From positions 62,001 through 126,000 of the forward strand of contig NZ_BMOM01000003.1 in NCBI RefSeq assembly GCF_014647075.1: 64,000 nt of DNA, written 5' to 3'. The notes beneath the pieces were generated by a model. That model searched no databases. It was not told where the DNA came from and was given only the letters and a program-made list of their open reading frames with translations. This DNA comes from Deinococcus aerophilus (GTDB taxonomy: Bacteria; Deinococcota; Deinococci; Deinococcales; Deinococcaceae). The translations under genes and the position numbers were made by a program. Positions 20,524 to 31,399 of the stretch are shown here, piece by piece (position 1 is the first letter of the stretch; every line of letters begins with the position of its first letter).

Positions 20524-21039
20524 ATGCCCTCGCCCCTGCTCGCCGCCGTCTCCCGTCTTCTGCCCAGTGAGGACCGGGTCTTGACTTGGCTGCGTGATCC
20601 CCGGCCCCGCGAGCGGCAGGAGGTCACCGAGCAGTTTTCGGTGGTGCTGCGCGAATTCGATGTGGTGATCGGCCTGCCCGACGCGCAGCCGGTGGCGCAC
20701 GCCCTTTCGCGGCTGCGCGGCACCCCCATGGTCGTGGCCGCCCACAATACCCGCACCGGGCACTGGACCCTGCCTCCCCTGCAGGGAGAGCTGCGCAGCG
20801 CCGTGATCGTCACCCACCAGCTGCGCAGCGGCCTGCCCGAGCTGGAGGTGGCGCTGCTCGCCGCCGCCCACGGCTGCGCCGTGCATTCGGTCGCGGCCAC
20901 GCTGGAGCGCACCAACGATCAGGGCCGCTCCCGGCTGGAGCTGCAGGACATCGTGGTCTACGCGGCGGTGCAGCTCGCCGATACCCCGGAAGGGCTGGCG
21001 CTGGAACGGCGCTTTCCCCAGCCCGACACGACCCACTGA
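20524..21039 (+). CDS. Phosphoribosyltransferase-like protein, degenerate
   Basis: The 171-residue product resembles type I phosphoribosyltransferases in layout: a helical N-terminus, a strand EFDVVIGLPDAQPVAHALS, a hood-like region, then SAVIVTHQLRSGLPELEVALLAAAHGC where the PRPP loop (normally acidic pair plus TG or SG) would be. Here the two acidic residues are replaced by THQL, so PRPP catalysis is doubtful. A regulatory, PRPP- or purine-sensing role is possible but is inference. The ATG at 20524 fits the leaderless pattern; an alternative ATG at 20488 has an AAGG site 7 nt upstream and would add 12 residues. Confidence 0.55.
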   Translation: MPSPLLAAVSRLLPSEDRVLTWLRDPRPRERQEVTEQFSVVLREFDVVIGLPDAQPVAHALSRLRGTPMVVAAHNTRTGHWTLPPLQGELRSAVIVTHQLRSGLPELEVALLAAAHGCAVHSVAATLERTNDQGRSRLELQDIVVYAAVQLADTPEGLALERRFPQPDTTH

Positions 21040-21043
21040 CCCA

Positions 21044-21574
21044 CTAAAGCTGCGGACCCTGCTGGGCCTGATAGGCCCGCAGCGCCCGTTCCTCGGCAGG
21101 AATACGCACCCAGCGCAGCAGCGCGGCGTTGAGCAGGGTGGCCACCAGCGCCGTGCGCCACGCGCCCACGGCCAGCGGCGCGGCGGCCAGCTCTAGGGCC
21201 ACCACCGCGTAGTTGGGATGCCTGAGCAGCCGGAAGGGCCCCGCCGTGACCCGCGTTCCGCCTGGAACGATCAGGATGCGGGTGTTCCAGTACCGGCCCA
21301 GGGTGCGGATGACCCAGTAACGCAGCGGCTGGGCCGCCACGAAGAGTGCCAGCGCTGGCCAGCCCACCCGTCGCCCGCTGGCGCGGCCCTCGACCACGGT
21401 GGCGAGCATCCACGCGGGGTGCAGAACGAAGAAAAGGGGGTAATGCCCGCGTCCGTATTCCACCGCTCCGTGTTCGCGGGCCCAGCGCTCGTTCGCGCGG
21501 GCCAGCCGCAGCTCCAGCAGACGTTGCAGACTCAGGAATCCAAACAGGTAAGGGGCAAGGGTCCGGGCATTCAT
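21044..21574 (-). CDS. Isoprenylcysteine carboxyl methyltransferase-like membrane protein
   Basis: A 176-residue integral membrane protein with the ICMT-family arrangement: LLELRLARANERW with the RN/ANE motif, GHYPLFFVLHPAWML, then RILIVPGGTRVTAGPFRLLRHPNYAVVALEL, the SAM-binding RHPNY region, and a C-terminal EERAL. The family methylates lipids, polyketides or prenylated substrates. There is no type III polyketide synthase gene in the window to indicate a substrate. The ATG has a leaderless -10 box. It converges on the PRTase-like gene with a 4-nt gap. Confidence 0.85.
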   Translation of the reverse strand: MNARTLAPYLFGFLSLQRLLELRLARANERWAREHGAVEYGRGHYPLFFVLHPAWMLATVVEGRASGRRVGWPALALFVAAQPLRYWVIRTLGRYWNTRILIVPGGTRVTAGPFRLLRHPNYAVVALELAAAPLAVGAWRTALVATLLNAALLRWVRIPAEERALRAYQAQQGPQL

Positions 21575-21580
21575 GGCCTG

Positions 21581-21586
21581 AGCCTA
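21581..21586 (-). promoter_or_regulatory. -10 box of leaderless ICMT-like promoter
   Basis: On the minus strand TAGGCT ends 6 nt before the ATG at 21574, so this gene has its own promoter although it follows meaB. Confidence 0.55.
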
Positions 21587-21620
21587 CCGAAAGTACTGGT
21601 GCGGCCGACAGGTCAACCCG

Positions 21621-22553
21621 TCAGCTGCCCAGCAACTCGTCGGCGGCCGCCTCGGCGTCCAGCTCGCCGCGGGCCACCCGGGCATACACGCCGTCACTGA
21701 CCTCCCGGGCGCGGCGCAGCAGCCGCTCCTGCACCAGTGAACGCACCTCGAACTCGGCGCGGCGCTCCCGGCGTTCCAGCAGCCCCGCCTCTCCGAGATG
21801 GGCGCGGTGCTTCTCGACCGCCTCGATCACCGCTTCCACACCCTCGCCCGAGGAGGCGACCGTCTTGCGGATGGGGGCCATCCAGGTGTGTTCGTCGTGC
21901 CAGCCCAGGCCCTGGGCGGCCATGAGTTCGCGGACCGTACGGGATGAATCGGGCAGATCGGCCTTATTCACGGCGATCACGTCGGCGATCTCCATGATGC
22001 CGGCCTTGAAGGCCTGCACGCCGTCTCCCCCGGCCGGGGTCAGCACGAGCAGGGTGTGGTCGCATGCGGCGGCCACATCCACCTCGGATTGCCCGACCCC
22101 CACGGTTTCCAGAATGACCCAGTCGAATCCCGCGCCCTCCAGCAGCGCGAGCACGCTCATGGTTCGCGCCGAGAGCCCGCCCAGCGCGCCGCGGCTGGCC
22201 AGCGAGCGCACGAACACGTCCGGGTCGGCGTGCCAGCGCAGCATGCGGATGCGGTCACCCAGGATCGCTCCGCCGGAATACGGACTGCTGGGGTCGACCG
22301 CCAGCACCGCCACCCGCTGGCCGCGCGCCCGCAGCGCCGCGATCAGCGCGTCGGTTAGGGTACTTTTACCGCTCCCGGGACTGCCGGTCACGCCGAGCAC
22401 CACCGACCGCACTCCCCGCGCCCGCGCCGCCCGCAGCAGGGGCCGAGCGGCGCTCAGGCCGGCCTCCGCCAGCGTAAGGGCGCGGGCCAGGGCGCGCGGA
22501 TCGCCGGCGAGGTAGCGCCCCGTCAGATCGGAAGCGGTGGACGTGTCAGTCAT
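21621..22553 (-). CDS. meaB: Methylmalonyl-CoA mutase-associated GTPase MeaB
   Basis: MeaB is a G3E-family P-loop GTPase that guards methylmalonyl-CoA mutase during B12 cofactor loading. Walker A is GVTGSPGSGKST, followed by VDPSSPYSGGAILGDRIRM, the ETVGVGQSEVDVA switch region and the base-recognition VNKADLP. The 310 residues are normal. A GGGGGAGG site precedes the ATG. The mutase subunits are not in this window. It is the last member of the block TVP38-purM-phosphatase-meaB. Confidence 0.95.
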   Translation of the reverse strand: MTDTSTASDLTGRYLAGDPRALARALTLAEAGLSAARPLLRAARARGVRSVVLGVTGSPGSGKSTLTDALIAALRARGQRVAVLAVDPSSPYSGGAILGDRIRMLRWHADPDVFVRSLASRGALGGLSARTMSVLALLEGAGFDWVILETVGVGQSEVDVAAACDHTLLVLTPAGGDGVQAFKAGIMEIADVIAVNKADLPDSSRTVRELMAAQGLGWHDEHTWMAPIRKTVASSGEGVEAVIEAVEKHRAHLGEAGLLERRERRAEFEVRSLVQERLLRRAREVSDGVYARVARGELDAEAAADELLGS

Positions 22554-22580
22554 GCCCTGCCTCCCCCATCACTGTCCTCC

Positions 22581-23309
22581 TCACTGTGCCTGCCCCAGCA
22601 CGTCGTCGGCCTCGGTGGCCGAGAGCAGATCTTCCAGGTGGGCGTCGTCGTTGAAGCCGAGCAGGGTGCCGCTGTTCTCGCCGAGCAGGACGCGGGTAAT
22701 GCTGGTGTTCGTGACGCTCAGACGTGCCCAGGCGCCCTCGGGCACGCCACCCAGCGCCAGCCCCACCGCCACACGCACGACGCCGCCGTGCGTAACCACC
22801 AGCACCCGTCCGCCCGGATGACGCGCGCGCAGAGCGTGCAGCGCCTCGCCGCAGCGGCCATACAGGTCCTGCATGCTCTCGCCGCCGGGCCGCCGGGTGG
22901 TCCAGGGATCGGCCACCAGCGCCTCCAGATACTCGGGGTAGCGCTCGCGGATGTCCGCGATCACCAGGCCCGACAGCTCGCCCACATCGATCTCGCGCAG
23001 GCCAGGAACCTGCTGCACCCGTGGCTGACCCTCCAGCCGTTCGGCCACCGCCTCGGCCGTCTGCGAGGCGCGCAGCAGATCGCTGCTGTACACGGCAGCG
23101 AAGTGCTTGCCGGTCAGACGCTCGGCGAGACTGGCCGCCTGCAGAACTCCGATGTGGCTCAGGGGCACGTCCGCCTGGCCCTGATACCGGCCCTCGGTGT
23201 TCCAGGTGCTCTCGCCGTGGCGCACCACCCACAGCTCGGCTGCGCTGCGGCGATCGGGCGGCGTGAAGCCAAACGGCGCCAGCCGGGTTCTGGAGGCAGA
23301 TGGAGTCAA
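22581..23309 (-). CDS. Histidine phosphatase family protein
   Basis: A phosphoglycerate-mutase-like phosphatase of 242 residues. The catalytic RHG is in LWVVRHGESTWNTEG and the second histidine in VVTHGGVVR; the acid residue is in LREIDVGELSG. Substrates in this family vary widely (phosphosugars, nucleotides, cofactors), so the role is open. The TTG start at 23309 overlaps the purM stop (TTGA) and has a GAGGGC site upstream, which explains the otherwise missing start codon. Confidence 0.88.
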   Translation of the reverse strand: MTPSASRTRLAPFGFTPPDRRSAAELWVVRHGESTWNTEGRYQGQADVPLSHIGVLQAASLAERLTGKHFAAVYSSDLLRASQTAEAVAERLEGQPRVQQVPGLREIDVGELSGLVIADIRERYPEYLEALVADPWTTRRPGGESMQDLYGRCGEALHALRARHPGGRVLVVTHGGVVRVAVGLALGGVPEGAWARLSVTNTSITRVLLGENSGTLLGFNDDAHLEDLLSATEADDVLGQAQ

Positions 23310-24385
23310 GCGGTGCCCTCGCCGGAGGCCAGGGGCCCGAAGGTCACGCCGCTGCCCGCGATCATCCCGCCGATCACCCAGGGCTGTTCGCCGGCCTGCC
23401 GCAGGGCATCCAGGGCCGCCGGCGCGTGGTCTGCGGGCACCATGAACAGAAAGCCCACACCCATATTCAGCGCGCGGAAGGCCTCGTGGCGCTCGACCTG
23501 GGCTTCCCGGACGATCAACTCGAACAGGGGCGGCACAGTCCAGGACGCCGGATCGATCTGCATGCCGACGCCCGGCGGAAACACGCGCGGCGGGTTGTCG
23601 ATCAGGCCGCCGCCCGTGATGTGGCTCATGGCACGCACGTCCACCCCGGCCCCCACCAGGGCGTCGTGGGCCCCCAGGTAGGCGCGGTGCGGCACAGGCA
23701 GCAGGGCTGCGAGCGATTGGCCGTCCAGATCGGCACGCTCCTCGCGCCAGTCCAGGCCGTCGAGTGCCAGACGTGCGAGCGAGAAGCCGTTGGTGTGTAG
23801 GCCCGCGCTGGGCAGGGCGATCACCACGTCGCCCACTTCCAGGCGTGAGCCGTCGATCAGGGCGGGGCGGTCCACCACGCCCACGACCGTGCCCACGATG
23901 TCCAGCTCGCCCTCCACGTACACGCCGGGCATCTCGGCAGTCTCGCCGCCCAGCAGCGCCACGCCCAGGGCCTGACACGCGCGGGCTGCGCCGGTCACCA
24001 CCTCCGCAACGGTCTCGGGAGACAGCCGGCCCATCGCCACATAGTCCAGAAAGAACAGCGGGCGCGCGCCCTGCACCAGAATATCGTTGACGCAGTGGTT
24101 CACGATGTCCTCGCCCAGGCCGCCGGGTTGCCCCAGCCGCACGGCCACCTTGGTCTTGGTGCCCACGCCGTCGGTCGAGGCGACGAGCACCGGATCCTGG
24201 AGGCCCGCGAAGGCCGAGGCGCTGAACAGCCCCCCGAAGCCCCCGATGCCGCCCAGCACAGCGGGGGTGTGGGTGCGGGCCACCGCGTCTTTCATCAGGG
24301 CCACGGCGCGGTGCCCGGCGTCGATGTCGACCCCCGCGCGTGTGTAGGCGGACGCTCCTGCGGCGTCCCGGTCAGTCTGAGTCAT
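23306..24385 (-). CDS. purM: Phosphoribosylformylglycinamidine cyclo-ligase
   Basis: PurM (AIR synthetase) closes the imidazole ring of purines with ATP. Conserved segments are YTRAGVDIDAG at the N-terminus, LVASTDGVGTKTKVA, HCVNDILVQGARPLFFLDY, LGGETAEMPGVY and HITGGGLIDNPPRV. The length of 359 is typical. It starts inside the end of the TVP38-type gene (14-bp overlap), and its stop overlaps the phosphatase start, so the three are translated together. Confidence 0.97.
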   Translation of the reverse strand: MTQTDRDAAGASAYTRAGVDIDAGHRAVALMKDAVARTHTPAVLGGIGGFGGLFSASAFAGLQDPVLVASTDGVGTKTKVAVRLGQPGGLGEDIVNHCVNDILVQGARPLFFLDYVAMGRLSPETVAEVVTGAARACQALGVALLGGETAEMPGVYVEGELDIVGTVVGVVDRPALIDGSRLEVGDVVIALPSAGLHTNGFSLARLALDGLDWREERADLDGQSLAALLPVPHRAYLGAHDALVGAGVDVRAMSHITGGGLIDNPPRVFPPGVGMQIDPASWTVPPLFELIVREAQVERHEAFRALNMGVGFLFMVPADHAPAALDALRQAGEQPWVIGGMIAGSGVTFGPLASGEGTA

Positions 24386-25178
24386 GCGCCTCCTGCTCCC
24401 GCGCCCAGGCGGGTACGCGGGGCAGTTTACCCGAGTCCGCGCCGCTCGTCTTGGGCCGGGCGTCCTGTTGGGTCCGGGAAGCGCGTCCCGCGGGTCCATG
24501 CGCCCGCCGCGCCATCACCCAGCGCACGAACGCCACCCCACCCACAACCAGCGACATCAGCACCAGCCCCCACGCCAGGCGGCTGGCCGATTCGCTGAGC
24601 CACACCACCAGCACCGTGACCGGCAGCACGCCCACGGCGGTCGCGAGCATGAACGGCCGGAAGCCCATGCGCGCCGCCCCCGCCACCAGACTCAGCACCT
24701 CGGCCGGCAGCACCGGCATCAGGCGGACAAGCAGGACGCCCTGCGTACCGTGCCGGTTCATGAAGTCATGCGCCTGCGTTCTGGCCCGCTCGCCCGCCAG
24801 CGCCCGCACCAGTGGGTCGCCCAGCGCCCGGCCCAGGCTGTAACCCGCCGCCGCGCCCAGCAGCGCCCCGGCGAACACGATGAAGAACCCGGCCACCACA
24901 CCGTAGGCCCGCACCGTGACCGCCGTGATCACCAGCGAGGGCAACAGCGGAATCACCGCCTGCACCACATAACCCACGAGCAGGGCAACCGGCCCGGCCC
25001 AGCCCAGCGACCGCACAAAGGTATGCGTGACTTCCGGGTCCTGGGCGGTGAGGGCCACGTAGGCACGCAGCAAAAAGGCGCGCGAGTCTGGCAGGATCAG
25101 CGTCGCCAGCAGCGCTGCCAGCAGCCCACCGACCAGCAACCAGCGCAGGTGACGGGGAGGGGGCAGGGCGGCAGACAT
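24372..25178 (-). CDS. TVP38/TMEM64 (VTT domain) membrane protein
   Basis: This is a DedA-superfamily integral membrane protein of 268 residues with about six hydrophobic segments. The central VTT domain includes GYVVQAVIPLLPSLVI, FAGALLGAAAGYSLGRALG and the LLVRLMPVLPAEVLSLVAGAARM re-entrant loop. Such proteins affect membrane lipid distribution. The tail after residue 225 is hydrophilic and basic. The ATG at 25178 is chosen because a TAAACT box lies 7 nt upstream; the in-frame ATG at 25205 lies upstream of this box. Confidence 0.85.
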   Translation of the reverse strand: MSAALPPPRHLRWLLVGGLLAALLATLILPDSRAFLLRAYVALTAQDPEVTHTFVRSLGWAGPVALLVGYVVQAVIPLLPSLVITAVTVRAYGVVAGFFIVFAGALLGAAAGYSLGRALGDPLVRALAGERARTQAHDFMNRHGTQGVLLVRLMPVLPAEVLSLVAGAARMGFRPFMLATAVGVLPVTVLVVWLSESASRLAWGLVLMSLVVGGVAFVRWVMARRAHGPAGRASRTQQDARPKTSGADSGKLPRVPAWAREQEAHDSD

Positions 25179-25185
25179 CCCGCTC

Positions 25186-25191
25186 AGTTTA
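25186..25191 (-). promoter_or_regulatory. -10 box of leaderless TVP38-purM-phosphatase-meaB promoter
   Basis: On the minus strand TAAACT ends 7 nt before the ATG at 25178. Confidence 0.65.
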
Positions 25192-25288
25192 GAGACCGTC
25201 CCCATGAGTTACGCCCACCTTAAGTTGAGGTCAAGGCAGAAGTGGGAGCCAGGGCAACGGCCCCACCGGGTCACGCGGCATGCGGGAC

Positions 25289-26113
25289 TCAGGAGGCCAT
25301 CAACTCGCGCGCCGCGCGGGCCAGGTCTCCGCTGCCGGCCAGGCTGCTGCCCACAAGCACCGCGCCGGCCAGCCCGCGCACGGCCTGAATTTCCCCGGCG
25401 CTGCGGTAGCCGCTCTCGGCGACGAGCACGCCCGCAAAGCCGCGTTCGCGGGCCCGCCGAATCAGGCGTGGGCTGACCGCGAGGTCAATGTGCAGGGTGG
25501 TCAGGTCGCGGTTGTTCACGCCAATGATGCGGGCACCCGCCGCCAGCGCCACGTCCAGTTCATGCTCGTCATGAACCTCTACCAGCGCGTCCAGGCCCAG
25601 ATGGTGCGCCGCCGCGAGGTACCCGGCCGTGGCCTCGCCCAGCACGCTGACCATCAGCAGCGCCGCCGCCGCTCCCCACTCGGCGGCCTCGCGCAGCATG
25701 GCGGGGTGAACCACGAAGTCCTTGCGCAAGACCGGCAACCCGACCGCGTCCACCACGGCCAGGAGGGCTTCCCGGTCGCCGTCAAAGTGACGCGGCTCGG
25801 TCAGGACGCTGATGGCCGCCGCGCCTCCCTGGGCGTAGGCCCGGGCCGCCGCCGCCGGATCAAGCGGAGCAATGGCCCCCTGGCTGGGGCTGGCCCGCTT
25901 GACCTCGGCGATCAGGGCCAGCGCGGACGCGTCCGGCGCACGCAGGGCGTTCTCGAAGCGGCGGGAGGCGGGGCGCGGCGGTCCGAGTTCGGGACGGGCG
26001 GCGGCGTAGTCGGCGGCCCGCTCATGAACGATGCGGCCCAGCACGCCGGGCACGCGCGCCAGCTGCTGCGGGTCCAGGGGCCGGACGGTGGGCGAAGACA
26101 GGGGGCCGGTCAC
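25289..26113 (-). CDS. trpC: Indole-3-glycerol phosphate synthase
   Basis: TrpC closes the indole ring in tryptophan synthesis. Typical motifs of the TIM barrel are ALIAEVKRASPSQG (catalytic Lys), AYAQGGAAAISVLTEPRHFDG, LPVLRKDFVVHP, LVEVHDEHEL, GVNNRDLTTL and LVAESGY. The length of 274 is normal. No other trp gene is nearby. The GTG start at 26113 follows a TATACT box at leaderless spacing and is divergent from hpt with 67 bp between. Confidence 0.96.
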   Translation of the reverse strand: MTGPLSSPTVRPLDPQQLARVPGVLGRIVHERAADYAAARPELGPPRPASRRFENALRAPDASALALIAEVKRASPSQGAIAPLDPAAAARAYAQGGAAAISVLTEPRHFDGDREALLAVVDAVGLPVLRKDFVVHPAMLREAAEWGAAAALLMVSVLGEATAGYLAAAHHLGLDALVEVHDEHELDVALAAGARIIGVNNRDLTTLHIDLAVSPRLIRRARERGFAGVLVAESGYRSAGEIQAVRGLAGAVLVGSSLAGSGDLARAARELMAS

Positions 26114-26120
26114 GCGCCGG

Positions 26121-26126
26121 AGTATA
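26121..26126 (-). promoter_or_regulatory. -10 box of leaderless trpC promoter
   Basis: TATACT on the minus strand ends 7 nt before the GTG of trpC. Confidence 0.65.
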
Positions 26127-26165
26127 CGGGGAGCGCGCGGCGCACGGTGGGGGCTGGGGGCATGT

Positions 26166-26171
26166 TAGCCT
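26166..26171 (+). promoter_or_regulatory. -10 box candidate for hpt
   Basis: TAGCCT ends 9 nt before the hpt ATG, so the mRNA would carry a leader of only a few bases. Confidence 0.45.
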
Positions 26172-26180
26172 GGGCCACAT

Positions 26181-26714
<534 letters not shown>

Positions 26715-26727
26715 CCCTGCCCACCAC

Positions 26728-26763
26728 AGACCGGGCCGTAGGCTTGAAGCCACGGTCCGGTCT
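26728..26763. terminator. Bidirectional hairpin terminator between hpt and the ATPase/HTH gene
   Basis: AGACCGGGCCGT pairs with ACGGTCCGGTCT (one G-U) and an inner GGC/GCC extends the stem around TTGAA. TTTC follows on the plus strand. The flanking genes converge. Confidence 0.85.
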
Positions 26764-26794
26764 TTCGGCTGCGGCGGCCACACCAGTTCGGCGC

Positions 26795-28549
<1,755 letters not shown>

Positions 28550-28557
28550 GGCCAAGG

Positions 28558-28563
28558 AGTATA
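28558..28563 (-). promoter_or_regulatory. -10 box of near-leaderless promoter for the ATPase/HTH gene
   Basis: TATACT on the minus strand ends 8 nt before the GTG at 28549. Confidence 0.55.
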
Positions 28564-28625
28564 CAGGGCCAGGGTATACCGGGTCAGAAGGCGGGGCGGC
28601 GGGGCGACCGCCACGCGCCCCACGC

Positions 28626-28631
28626 TAGAAT
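28626..28631 (+). promoter_or_regulatory. -10 box of leaderless khpA-rimM-trmD promoter
   Basis: TAGAAT ends 7 nt before the ATG at 28639. Confidence 0.65.
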
Positions 28632-28638
28632 GCCCGGC

Positions 28639-28878
28639 ATGAAGAGCGATCCCGCCGATCTGACCCTGTTCCTGTCGCAAAGTGTGGTGGATCAGCCGTC
28701 TCTGGTCCGCGTGTCCCGCCGCGGGCCCACCGTGCTCGTACGCGTGGCTCCGGGCGAGGAGGGCCGCCTGATCGGCCGTCAGGGCCGGGTCATCCAGGCC
28801 ATCCGCACGCTGGTCCGCGCGGCCAGCGATCCCCGCGAGCGCGTCAACGTGGACCTCGACGCGCCGCGCAAGGGATAA
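28639..28878 (+). CDS. khpA: KH-domain RNA-binding protein KhpA
   Basis: A 79-residue single KH-domain protein. The RNA-binding GxxG loop is in GEEGRLIGRQGRVIQAIRTLV. KhpA proteins pair with KhpB/Jag and influence cell size and RNA regulation in other bacteria. The ATG at 28639 is fixed by the leaderless -10 box; an ATG at 28630 overlaps that box. The gene lies 2 nt before rimM, the usual context (rpsP is absent here). Confidence 0.9.
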   Translation: MKSDPADLTLFLSQSVVDQPSLVRVSRRGPTVLVRVAPGEEGRLIGRQGRVIQAIRTLVRAASDPRERVNVDLDAPRKG

Positions 28879-28880
28879 AC

Positions 28881-29465
28881 GTGGCAGAGACCGAAACTCT
28901 GCCGGCCGGCGAGGGCCGCACGCGCCTGGGCCACTTCCTGGGACCGCACGGCGTTCAGGGAGGCGTCAAGGTGTACGTGCTGGGCGACCCCAGCCAGTTC
29001 TCGGCGCTGCGCCGGGTCTTTGTGGAAGGACGCGGCTGGCTGCGCATCCGCCGGATGGATCCCCTTGCGCCGGGGGTGGCGCTGCAGCTGGCCGGCATCA
29101 GCACGCGCGAGGGGGCCGAGGCGCTGCGCGGCCTGAACGTCTATGCCGACGACGCCGAGCTGCCCGTGCCCGAGGAGGGCGTGTATTACTTTCATGAGTT
29201 GCGCGGCCTGAATCTGCTGGACACGGACGGCGCGGTGCTGGGAACGGTCACGGAGGTGGTGGACGCCGGACATCAGGACCTGCTGGTGGTGACGCATGCG
29301 GCGGGCGAGTCCTTTGTGCCGCTTCAGGCACCGTACGTCACGGTGGACCTGAATATGGGCGGCCGCCCGGCTTCCCTGACCCTGACGGCCGACGCCCCGG
29401 CGGGCCTGCTCGGAGAGGCCGACGACGGGCCATACGACGGGGCGGAGGAACCCGGCACGTCATGA
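28881..29465 (+). CDS. rimM: 16S rRNA processing protein RimM
   Basis: RimM helps maturation of the 30S head domain and binds ribosomal protein S19. The N-terminal barrel shows [24 protein letters not shown], and the PRC-barrel half starts with [22 protein letters not shown] and ends in [15 protein letters not shown]. The 194 residues are slightly longer than usual because of an acidic tail. The GTG start is 2 nt after khpA. The stop overlaps trmD (ATGA). Confidence 0.95.
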   Translation: MAETETLPAGEGRTRLGHFLGPHGVQGGVKVYVLGDPSQFSALRRVFVEGRGWLRIRRMDPLAPGVALQLAGISTREGAEALRGLNVYADDAELPVPEEGVYYFHELRGLNLLDTDGAVLGTVTEVVDAGHQDLLVVTHAAGESFVPLQAPYVTVDLNMGGRPASLTLTADAPAGLLGEADDGPYDGAEEPGTS

Positions 29466-30313
29466 CCGACGCCCCTTGCGCCCCTGAAACCGCCGACGCC
29501 CCCCTGACCTTCTCCTTCCTGACCCTGTTTCCAGAGCTGCTGGCCCCCTTCACCCAGGAGGCGATCCTCGGCAAGGCGCAGGCACGCGGGCTGGTGGACG
29601 TGCAGCTGGTCAACCTGCGTGACTTTGCGGGCAACCGGCACCACAAGGTGGACGACACGCCGTACGGCGGCGGCGCGGGCATGGTGATCCGGGTGGACGT
29701 GGTGGAGCGGGCCCTGGACAGCCTGCCCCCGGCGGACGAGGTGATCCTGTTGTCCCCGGCGGGCGAGCGCTTCACACAGGCGATGGCCGAGGAATTCTCG
29801 GGCCGCCGCCACCTCGCGCTGCTGTGTGGCCGCTACGAGGGCTTCGATGCCCGGACCGAGGGACTGGTCACGCGGGAGGTCAGCGTAGGCGACTTCGTGA
29901 TGATGGGCGGCGAGGCCGCCGCCGCGTGCATCCTGGAAGCGGTCGCCCGCCTCAGACCCGGCGTGATCGGCGACCCGGATTCGCACCGCGCCGACAGCTT
30001 CAGCAGCGGCCTGCTGGACTATCCCGAGTACACCCGCCCCACCGAGTGGCGCGGCCAGCCGGTGCCTGAGGTGCTGCGCGGCGGCAACCACGGTGCGGTG
30101 GCCGCGTGGCGCCGGCAGCAGGCGCTGAGCCGCACGCTTTCGCGGCGCCCCGACCTGCTGCCGGCGGCGCCGCTGACCCCCCAGGACACCCTCAGCCTGC
30201 TGGAGCTAGGAGCTTCGGCCGAGCAGTTGCAGGCCTGGGGCGCCCCCCCACCTCCCGCCCCGAAACGGCGGCGCCGGCGCAAACCGGGCGGGCCGGTTCC
30301 AGACCCGGAATGA
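29462..30313 (+). CDS. trmD: tRNA (guanosine(37)-N1)-methyltransferase
   Basis: TrmD methylates G37 next to the anticodon and prevents frameshifting. The SPOUT-knot fold is recognised by [49 protein letters not shown] and [10 protein letters not shown]. The 283 residues include an extended basic Pro/Arg tail. It overlaps rimM by 4 bases, so rimM and trmD are translationally coupled. Confidence 0.97.
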   Translation: MTDAPCAPETADAPLTFSFLTLFPELLAPFTQEAILGKAQARGLVDVQLVNLRDFAGNRHHKVDDTPYGGGAGMVIRVDVVERALDSLPPADEVILLSPAGERFTQAMAEEFSGRRHLALLCGRYEGFDARTEGLVTREVSVGDFVMMGGEAAAACILEAVARLRPGVIGDPDSHRADSFSSGLLDYPEYTRPTEWRGQPVPEVLRGGNHGAVAAWRRQQALSRTLSRRPDLLPAAPLTPQDTLSLLELGASAEQLQAWGAPPPPAPKRRRRRKPGGPVPDPE

Positions 30314-30395
30314 GCCCGCCGCGCGCCCCCGGACCCGGTAGAACAGGGGATTATTGTGGGGTGCGCTCAAGTCATGCCCCCTGCCGGGGCGCACC

Positions 30396-31010
30396 ATGAC
30401 CTCAGCCATGACCGTTCCCCTGTTTCCGCTGCCCAACCTGGTGCTGTTCCCGGGCGTGGTTCTTCCGCTCTATGTCTTTGAACAACGTTACCGCTCCCTG
30501 CTGGCCGACACCCAGGCCAGCGGCGAGCCGTTTGGAATCGTGCGGATTCTGGAGCCGTCCGAACTGTCTTCCCGCCCGCTGCACGAGCGGGTGTCCACCG
30601 TCGGCACGCTGGCCCACCTCAAGGAGGCCCAGACCCACGAGGACGGCACCAGCACCATTGTGGTGGTGGGCGGAGAGCGCTTTCAGGTGCGCGGGTTCGA
30701 GTTCAGCCGTCCGTACCTGAGCGCCGAGGTTGACCTGTGGCCGCTGGAAGCCAACCCACCCGGCGAGGAAGCCGTGGTGGAGGCCAGTGTCCGCCGTCTG
30801 CTTGCCGATCTGACCCGGCTGCGGCCTGCCGATGACGCCCTGATCCGCGAGCATGCCCCCGAGGACCCGCTGCTGCTTGCCAGCTTCGCCGCCGCCCTGC
30901 TGCCCATCGGCGGCGAGACGCGGGAAAGCGCCCTGCGTGCCCCCACGCTGCTTGAGCGCCTGGACGTGCTGCTGAGCGCGGTGCCCCGCAACCTGAAGCT
31001 GATGAATTAG
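30396..31010 (+). CDS. LON peptidase substrate-binding domain protein
   Basis: The 204-residue product is a stand-alone LON N-terminal domain without ATPase or protease parts. The family start [30 protein letters not shown] is clear, followed by the beta-sheet core ([28 protein letters not shown]) and a helical end. Such proteins may handle substrates for proteolysis. ATG 30396 is used; ATG 30408 is also possible. Just before the start, GCGCACC (30389-30395) can pair with GGTGCGC (30360-30366). Confidence 0.85.
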   Translation: MTSAMTVPLFPLPNLVLFPGVVLPLYVFEQRYRSLLADTQASGEPFGIVRILEPSELSSRPLHERVSTVGTLAHLKEAQTHEDGTSTIVVVGGERFQVRGFEFSRPYLSAEVDLWPLEANPPGEEAVVEASVRRLLADLTRLRPADDALIREHAPEDPLLLASFAAALLPIGGETRESALRAPTLLERLDVLLSAVPRNLKLMN

Positions 31011-31040
31011 GGGCTTTACCCCGCAGGGCAGACATGCGCC

Positions 31041-31344
31041 TCAGCGCCCCCGTTCCAGACGCTCCTGCCGCTGCATGGGCATGGTGTCGATCAGGGTGGC
31101 GTGGCCGTAGCTGGCCACCACCCGCAGGTCCTGCACCTGCAGTTCGGTGTCCTGGTGCCGCACCTCGGCCAGATAGGCGGCGGGCGAATGGTGGACGATC
31201 AGGATTCTCTCCCGGCCCAGCACGCCCGACAGCGCCCACGGCTGACCCCATGAGGTCTGCAGGACAAAGGAGGGAGCGGCGGCCAGACCAGGGCCGAGGA
31301 TCAGGCTGGCCGCCAGCGTAAGAAGCCGGGGTCAGGTGGGGCAT
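31041..31344 (-). pseudogene. Small secreted protein gene with a 1-base frameshift
   Basis: From the ATG at 31344 the frame fits a secretion signal only if one base of the GGGG run at 31328-31331 is removed. It then reads MPHLTRLLTLAASLILGPG and continues LAAAPSFVLQTSWGQ into an open frame ending at 31041, about 100 residues in all. Without the correction there is no usable start before GTG 31223. The mature part (ILIVHHSPAAYLAEVRHQDT) has no recognised family. Either a sequencing error or a fresh frameshift mutation would explain it. Confidence 0.6.
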
Positions 31345-31399
31345 CCTGCCAGTCTGTCCCCGCACGTGGGAGGGGGGGCGCAACCAGGCTAAGCGGACT

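Noticed and set aside
30690..30705. GGGTTCGAGTTC resembling a tRNA T-loop
   Set aside because: It lies inside the LON-domain coding frame and no cloverleaf arms surround it.
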